Of a DNA stretch of 64,000 nucleotides, positions 44,401 through 53,400 are shown in pieces. The DNA is taken from positions 24,906,503 to 24,970,502 of the forward strand of contig CM055095.1 of the NCBI GenBank assembly GCA_029204225.1, written 5' to 3'. The notes beneath the pieces are model-generated. The model had not been told where the DNA came from and did no database searches. It worked only from the letters and a program-made list of their open reading frames with translations. Position numbers and translations under genes: made by a program. Within the stretch, counting starts at the first letter, position 1; each line of letters starts with the position of its first letter. This DNA is from Diphasiastrum complanatum (taxonomy: Eukaryota > Streptophyta > Lycopodiopsida > Lycopodiales > Lycopodiaceae).

Positions 44401-47400
44401 GGTAAAGAAAACCAAGAGCAGTCGTACATCCGCACATCATACCGATATCACATATCAATACCAATATTGGAGCGACGCGCCAAAGGTAAAGAAAATCCAG
44501 AGCAGTCGTCCATCCACGCGTCATACCGATATCGCATATCTATACCAATATCGGATCCACGCGCGCGAGCTAAAGAGAATCCCGAGTAGTCGTGCACCCG
44601 CGCGTCGTACCGATATCAGGTGTCCAACCAAAAATTTACAATTCTGTGGTGTGATAAATTTTGTGAGCCAGACTCATCTATCTAGTAATGGCAACTCTAA
44701 GCGAGAGTGTCCTTAATGAGCCAAGCAAATTGGAAGGTGCCGGCAACTATGCAGTTTGGATATTCAAACTGAAGAACATTTTGATGGAAAAGGAGCTGTG
44801 CGAGTACAAGATCGTGAGATCGTGCAATTGACATTGAATAGTCTGAGTGAGTCACATCAGATGTTTGTGATGAGTATAGCCACAAGAGAAAATCTTCCAA
44901 CCTATGAAGAACTAGGTGGATTGCTTTTGCAAGAAGAGCAACGTCAAGAGAACTTGAATCATCGTAACAGGAGCTATGATCAAGCTCTTGCAGTTAGAGG
45001 ACGAGGTGGAAGATTTGGTCGTGGAAGGTATCAATCGAGAGGAGGAAACTCAAGCCGAGGATCATTTCAACAATTTCATGAGCAAGTCAATGATAGTCCG
45101 AATCGAGGCAATTGGAATCAAGGCCGAGGTCAAGGACGCGGCTATTCAAGACAAAATAAACCTGGAAATTGTAGGTACTGCAACAAACCTGGCCACTGGG
45201 AGCGTGAATGCTTCAAGAAACAGAAGGAGATGGAACAAAGAAAAGACAAATGGCAAGCGGAAAATTATGCTGATCAACATCAATTTGATGACTATTATTA
45301 TGAAGACAATTATACTGATCAACATCAATACGATGATGATCAATATGAAGATGATACTGGTAAGAGTTCAAAATTGTTCATTACAACATTAATGACAAGT
45401 GATGAAGCCAAGGATACATGGTACATTGATAGTGGTGCATCCAAGCACATGACTTCAAAGAAAGAGGGGGTTTCAGAACTCAAGGAAACTGACAATGGTG
45501 ATGAAGTTGGACAAGCTGATGGCAAATTGCTAATCTGTTAAAGGAGTTGGAGTGGTACCAGTGAAGTTAGCCAGCGGGAAGATAAAGCAGATAAGCAATG
45601 TGCAATATGTACCTGGCTTAGCTAACAATCTACTATATGTTGGGATGATGGCTGATCAACAACTCAAGGTTGAGTTTGACAGTGACAAATGTCTTGTCAA
45701 AGACATCAAGAATCACTACAAAGTGATTGCTATAGGAGCTAGAGTCAACGGGAATCAACTCTACAAATTGAATGCGAGATCTTTTACTCAAGTTATGGTA
45801 AGCACTGTTGATAGTCGAAGTGATCTTTGGCATCAAAGGTTTGGTCATATTAGTGCTCAAAGCTTGCAAATTCTTAAAAGAGGTAATCTAGTTGTTGAAT
45901 TGCCTAATATCTCTTTTGAAGGAAAAAATTTGTGAGGGTTGCATTTTGGGAAAACAACATAGAGAGAGATTTCCCAAAGATGGAGCAAGAAGAGCCAATG
46001 GCATTCTTGATCTTGTTCATAGTGATCTGTGTGGACCAATACAAACTAGGTCCATTAGTGGTTGTTACTATTTCATCACATTCATTGATGACTATAGTAG
46101 ACATATCTGGAATTATTTCATAAGCAAAAAATCTGATGCTTTTGCCAAGTTTAGAGAGTTCAAGGCTCTAGTTGAAAAACAAACAGGTTGTTATATTAAG
46201 ACCCTCAGATCAGATGGTGGCGGTGAGTATTTTTCAACAGAGTTTATAAACTTTTGCAAGGATCAGGGGATCAAGAGACAAACCACTACACCCTATTCAC
46301 CACAACAGAATGGAGTTGCAGAACGGAAAAACAGATCCATTGTGGAGATGGCTAGGGTAATGCTTAAGAGCAAGGGTTTGCCAAATACTTTTTGGGCAGA
46401 AGCATGCAACACAGCTGAATCGGTGTCCTACGAAGTCCGTGGAGGGTAAGACACCCTCCGACGCTTTTACTGGAAAGAAACCTAATGTTTCTCATTTACG
46501 AGTATTTGGTTGTGATGCTTACGCTCATGTACCTGATGAAAAATGAGAGAAGCTGGATGCAAAAGCTGTTAAGTGTATTTTCTTTGGATATGATGAAAGA
46601 GCCAAGGCATACAGGATGTATGACACAGATGCACAAAAGTCGTGATTTCCAAAGATGCTACTTTTGATGAGATGGGTCAAAATGACCAAATAAAATTGAC
46701 AATTGATCCCTTTGATGATAAAGCTAAAGTGCAAGTGAAGGAAGAAGTTGGTGTCGATATGGAAGAGCCAATGGAAAAAGACAGGGTCAATAACGAGATT
46801 CCTAGGAGAGTGCCTAAGTGGTACTTGTCAGTAACAAGTGATGCTAATAAGGGAGATACTCCCGAATCAAGTGAGCAGGGAGAGCTTAGAAGATCAAGTA
46901 GAAATCGAAAACCTCCTGCAAGATTAGAGATGAAGCTAGCCCTAATGGGTTCTGTGCTCAAGGCTCAAGAACCAAAAACTTTTGATAAAGCAAAGGAGCA
47001 CAAGGAGTGGCGTGAAGCTATGGAAACAAAAATAGAAGCTGTAACGAAAAATAGGACGTGGAACTTGGTTGAGCTACCTGATGGTAAAACGCCTATCACT
47101 TGCAAATGGATATACAAGATCAAATATGGAGCTGATGGGCAGCTCAACAAGTACAAAGCACGGTTGGTTGCGAGAGGATTTGAGCAGCAGGAAGGTATTG
47201 ATTTTGAGGAAACCTTCGCACCCGTAGCTAAGATGGTAACTATACGTTCTATCATTGCTATTTCTGTTTTCTATGGTTGGAAGATCCAGCAAATGGACGT
47301 TAAATCTGCTTTTCTTAATGGAGTGCTGGATGAAGAGGTGTACTTAGTACAACCTCAAGGATTTGTTGAGCCAGGGAGACAGCATCTCGTTTGTAAGCTC

Positions 47401-50400
47401 AACAAAGCCATTTATGGATTGAAGCAAGCACCACGGGAGTGGTACTCTTGCATTGATGAACACTTCAAGCGAAAGGGAATGGTAAAGAGTGATGCTGATC
47501 CTAATCTTTACATTCTAAGGCAAGACTCAGATATAGTGTTCATTGTGTTGTACGTGGATGATTTGATTATTACATGAAGTAATGAGAGCTTAATTGATGA
47601 AATAAAATCAGATCTTTCCAATGCTTTTGACATCACTATTGTCTTGGCATTGAAGTATGGCAAAAGGAAGACATGGTCTTTCTTACACAAAGCAAATATG
47701 CATGAGATTTGCTTTATAAGTTCAATATGCAGGATTGTAAGCCTTTGAGTACACCTATGGATGTCAACATGAAGCTTATTGCATATGATGAATCTGAGAA
47801 AGTGGATGCTTATTTGTATAGACAGCTGGTGGGTAGTTTGATTTATTTGACACACACGACCTGATATTTCTTATGATGTTGGTGTTGTTAGTCAATTTAT
47901 GCAAGATCCTAGTCAAGCACATTGGAAGTCTGCTAAACGTATTCTCAGATACATTCGAGGGACATTGAATTTTTGGGTGGCCGTGTAAGCAGGGGGTGTG
48001 AGGATGGTTGGGGAGGTGGGAGTAGGCCGATATCGAAAGAGAGAAAGGAATGATCAGAGAGAGTGGTGAGAGATACATGAAAATCAAAGATGAGAGGTAT
48101 GGAAGATGGTGATCCCATGAGATAATCCACAACACTATGTCCACCACTGTGAGGGTGACAAGTATAACTGCCAAATTTTGGCCAACAAGTTAGGCCATTG
48201 TAAATGGCTAACTCATGGGCCTCTCCAAACTGCAATAAATGCTCACCGTAAGGGGTAGTAGGTCCCAAGCTGTCCTCTGAAATCCTGGTAACTCCCATAT
48301 GATCGTTGTCAAGGGCATGAACGTGGAGCTGGTCGGTGATGTCATAAAACTCTGACTGCCGTGAAGAGGTTCGGGCATTAAAATATCCAATGAGGAGAAT
48401 ATGCCCCCGCTCTGGGAATCTGATAATATCAAGCGATAAATCAAGGTAGGGTGAACCTGTGCCCTCAGCAAAGGACGAAGACTCTGGAGGAAAATAACAG
48501 GCCGCCACAAAGAGGTCCCTGTCCAAACCAATATCCTGCCCAGCAATATGAATCCATATATACCGTGCATGCTCGTCGTGTCTGATGAACTCAATGCTCG
48601 GATGAAGAGACTCTCTGTATAAACATGCAACACCTCCGGATCCACGACCGCTAACTGATCTAGTCTCAAGTCTGTACATGGAATCCCATCTGTATCCTAG
48701 AAAATAGGTAATCCTCTCTCTTGACTCTCATGAGTCTCCATAAAGAGCAGTAAATCCCTGTCAGTGATGAAATCGATCAAGTCGCCAACAATGGAAGATG
48801 AGTGTAAACCATCATAGTTCCATACTCCAATCTGGAGATGGTGTGGATGGGGCCCCGGGGCACTCCCGAACTCGAGGACCCCAAATCCCTAGCACTGGGA
48901 GCTGCTTGGTGCGCTGTCAAGAAAACGCACTCGTCCATCTCGGTAAATGACTCGTCTGCCAGACTCATGGGCTGCCTGAAAGGCCTTACGCCTCTCCTCT
49001 ACCTGGATATATGTGAGGTCGTCGTCCATATAGATAGTGGTACCACATAGCTTAGCTCTGCACTGCAAAGCATCTCGGCGGCTCTCGAGGGAGGTGAAAC
49101 GATTAATGAGTGTGGCTGCATCTCTAGTGGTCCTCCATGCGGTGTCTAACCCCTCTGTCCTGTGCCCGAGAGTGATGTCAAGAAAGCGTTTAGCTTCAGC
49201 CAATGCATCCTGTGTATCTAGAACTCCACGAACTCTAATATTGTGGGCTTTTTGGTCTCGAGATTTCTCTTCCGAGATGGTGGCTGAGATAACTGAGGAG
49301 ATAAGAGCGCTGGGTTTGGTGCCCTTTTTCAAAACTGATGCCCAGGAAAGGGCCTCTTCGTGTTGCTTCTCAATCTTGGTTTCTAGCTCCCGTAGCATGT
49401 TGGTGTTGGATTCCGAAGCTGCGGCCTGTTTGATTCTGATGGATTGTTCAAGTGAGGCAACCTTGGACTGCAATAGCTTCTTCTCGTTGATCAAAGAAGT
49501 AACCCTTCCTTTCAGCTGTGAAATTTCATACCGCAAAAACTGGAAATCTGCCTTGAAGTTATCAATCTGCCAAGATGAAAAAAGTTCAATCGATTTAGAA
49601 GGTGTATACGAAATATTGGCTGTAGACTGTGGTGTCGTGAAGGAGGAAGAGTGAGCAATGATCAGTGTGGGAAGAATAGGGTCAGAAGACAGAAGAGGAG
49701 CCGAATCAGGGGAGCAGCCATCAGAGAGGGGGGTGGGAGTTGTAGCAGGAGAGGGAGATGGGTCATCAAGGGGGTGAGGTGAAGTGGCAGCGGGGGGGGG
49801 GGGCTGGAATGACAATGAGGTGAGGTGAGAGATCAGCGAGGGGGTGAGGTGAGGGATCAGCGAGGGGGTGAGGTGAGGGGGCAGCGAGAGGGGGGGTTGG
49901 GGTCAACGAGGAGTATGTGTCAACTGTGAAGCATTCAATAAGTGACAAGGAGGGGTCAACGAGAAGGATGGGTGAGGGGGATGCAGCTAGGAGATCAGGG
50001 AGGTCAGCGAGGGGGGGGATGGAGCAGTGAGGGGGGAAGGAGAAGGAGGAGCAGCAACGAGGGGGGAAGGGGAAGGAATAGCGAGGGAAGGAGCAACGAG
50101 GAAAGGGGCAGCGAGGGGGGAAGAAGGAGCAGCGAGGGGGTTAGGGGAAGGGGCATCGAAGGGGGAAGGAGAAGGAGCAGCGAGGGGGTTAGGGGAAGGG
50201 GCAGTGAGGGGAGGTAAGTGGTGAGCGAGGGAGGTGGGTGAGGAGGTGGTTGGGGATCGTGCTGATCTACGAGCAGGGGCGCGAGGATGGATTTCAGAGA
50301 AATGATAGTTCTGTCATTAGGGTTAAAAATATTTGAGGGGGAAGTCCTGGTTGTAATAGAGTGAATCCTTTATTGGAATGCACTTATTACTGACTTTTCT

Positions 50401-53400
50401 TGGATTTAAATATTTTCATAGACCATCTTTCCAGTTAACTTTCATTGAAATTGATAATTTCTTTAAAAGGAGGGGCGAAGTGGTGGAATAAAATTCTATT
50501 TGGAAATCTGTAGGTTGCATAGTTTTTGGAAGAGATCCAGCTGTGGTATAGAAATGAGATTTGGTCTGAAAGTAATTTCGGATAGATTCAGAGTAAGATA
50601 CCTAATTGGAACTTTTCGAATAAGAGGAATTCTCTAGGGATTGTGTGGACAATCTGGATCTAGAACAGGTTTGAAATTTGAATCATTATCTATAAGTAGT
50701 ACAGTAAAAGGTCAAAGATTACTAATTCCATTTTGATTGGAATAGAAGTAAGTTTGATCAGGATATAAGTCTGAGAGGTCTGTAGGTTATTCATCTCAGA
50801 GATTTCCCGGATATGTTATTTACTCATGAGAAATAGAAAATCTTTTGTAGCTGAGTTACAAGATCTCAGTGAGATATGTAACATATGTGGGTTCTGGAGG
50901 AATCTACTAGATAAAAATGTGTTTATGTACTGGGTCATAGTGAGATTATTCACATATGTGCACGATTAATCTTGTATGAATCTACTGTGTATTCCTGGTT
51001 ACTAGAGTTATTTGGTGCACTTAACCTAGTCGGTGAACATGAACATATGATCAAGTATTGTTTTGACAGATACTTGGAGAGTTAACAAATCTTTGGATTG
51101 GAGATTTATGGATTAACTTATAAACGGTTTGGATGAGAATCTAAATGTGGTGTCATACTAGTATAATTGAGATCTGCACCTAGACATTTGAGATTTCTAA
51201 ATCATTGACAATTAACTTGAGTAGTTGATTACTCCAGAGTAAAGCTAATTGGTAAAACGATCAGTGTCATGTGGATTCACCAGAAACTGATCGTTTTGAT
51301 TTATGTTGCTTGTAAGACGCATGATTAGTGAATCATTTGGGTTCATCGGTTAAAATTATGTGCATTGGATATACAGAATTCTTGGGATAGAGTATTCCTT
51401 AGTTAAGGAATAGACTCAACTCATTAGTGATTGTATCCCGAGCGCTCAATTGGATAACGATCATAATGAATCCAAGAATAATATCTGAATTGATATTCAG
51501 CAGGACTTTGGGTATCTAGATTTGATTCTAGATTGTAATCTAAAGTTTTTTTGTAGTTAAAGATGATTGTCATTTTGGTATACGTTCAGTCTTTAATTAC
51601 TAGTGGTTTATAGACCTTGGATCTTGCACTTCAGCTAAAGAATCTTGTTTGAAGAATATTCCTAAATCCCGTATTTTCTTAGTGGAAAGATTTTGGAATG
51701 ATTCTTACTTTTTCTGAGTTATGTAGGACATATACTCCAGTATCCTGTAAATGATTATCAGTTTTGGATTCCAAAAAATTATGATTGACGAATCATACAA
51801 ATCTCAATAATTATGATTGTCGGATCATAAATAGATACTTAATTATTGCCAGAGGATTATTCGGAATTGTGATGATTCTTAGGTGTGACGATTAAGTCTT
51901 GGTCTACTAATTGAGTAAGAATTCGAATCAGTGTTTTGAATCTCTCTACTCCAGTATTTTAATTGAGAACCTATGGGTCTCACAGAAATTCTCACAAGGA
52001 AAGTTATTATACTTGTAGAGAATTTAAGTTATCCAGTGGATGCTATTCTACTACAGTATATGGTCTGCAGATGCTTGAGTACAGTTTTTTTCTTTTGATT
52101 GGATCTCCAGTTATCATAGGAGACAGACAAGTCTATTAAGATGAATGATTGTTGTTTTCTGGCATTTGATGTTAGAAATAAGAGCATTTAACTCAAAAGA
52201 GTATTTGGGATACTCGGAGTTGAGTTTTAATCATTCTATATCTTAATGATTCTCCTAGAGATTCTAGTTGAATGAATTATCATATCTTAGAATTGGATTC
52301 TAAGGATAGTTGTACTTGGAAGCTTTTTATAAATTGTCTGTCAGAGTTTGTGGATAATTTCAAACTGTAATTATTATTTCTTTTCTTTAACTTAAATCTC
52401 CTAAGTTAGGGAATATTTCACTCAGTGGTTCATGTAAGTGTTTTACATGAAGGTGATGTTACTAACTTATGTTGAGTGTAACCCAGTTGAGAAATTTATT
52501 GCTTAGTGTACTTTTTTCAAACTAGAGTTTGTACTCCAGAACAGAGATTAACTATTGGAAATAGGTTTATCTCTAAGTATTTGTTTGATATGGAAGTCAG
52601 ACTAAGAATAATGATTTCCTCGGTTAATATTGTAAGTTAAAGGAACTGTTCCTGGAATTCTTTCCTGTCTTGAGGAGCTTCCAAGGATAGAAGCAGTTTA
52701 AGGAGGGAAGAATGTTATGGCCATATTCGGTTATGGACCTGGAATAGTCCTAATATGGTAGACCGGCCCTCCAGTACTCGAGATTATTGGTCACGCCATA
52801 ACTTAATTCCATGTCAAGGCCAGTTTGTGACTAATTACCTTGAGAGGACCCAGACACTCTAATTGAGGATTGCATGGTTACATGCACAGGACTCTACTCT
52901 CTATATAATGAGGTGGGGATTCTCCCGTCGACATATTGGGTTAGGTTACCAGTTTCTCTCTTCTCCTCTTGCTTCACATGGCTTGGCTTGGGGGCTAGAT
53001 CCGGCTTTGATCTAGGTTTGGTTGGGCGGTTTGGCTCCATAGTCTCTTCTATTGTGTTTTCCTATCCTCATCTTAGGGGTAATCCTTTAGGGTCATTATA
53101 AGGGGGCAGGTGGGTGCCAGACACCCTCTCATAATTAATTCCGAGGAGGGGGGTCATAAACTGTTTTTATTTCGCTTTGGGGATGTGGGACAGCGAGGGC
53201 AAAGGCCTGTATTTTTTATTTTTTTTGAAAAAAAGAAATTTTGAAAATGGGGGGACACGTCCGGACGCGGACGCGCTTCCGGACGCACGTTTGTGTCCAG
53301 CCCCCGCTTCCTTAGATCTCTACATAACTCCAAATTGAAAAAAATTTGAAAAATATGTTTTTATGGAAATATAATACTTTTTAAAGTAGACAACCCAAAA

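Noticed and set aside
44697-44900. Minus-strand ORF near the copia gag
   Set aside because: It is antisense to a clearly recognisable gag N-terminus on the plus strand.
49037-49654. 205-codon plus-strand ORF
   Set aside because: It is exactly antisense to the LINE ORF1 coding region. The sense frame has recognisable coiled-coil and RRM-like segments, the antisense frame none.
49942-50224. Gly/Arg/Glu-rich ORFs
   Set aside because: They come from the purine minisatellite and have no independent coding evidence.
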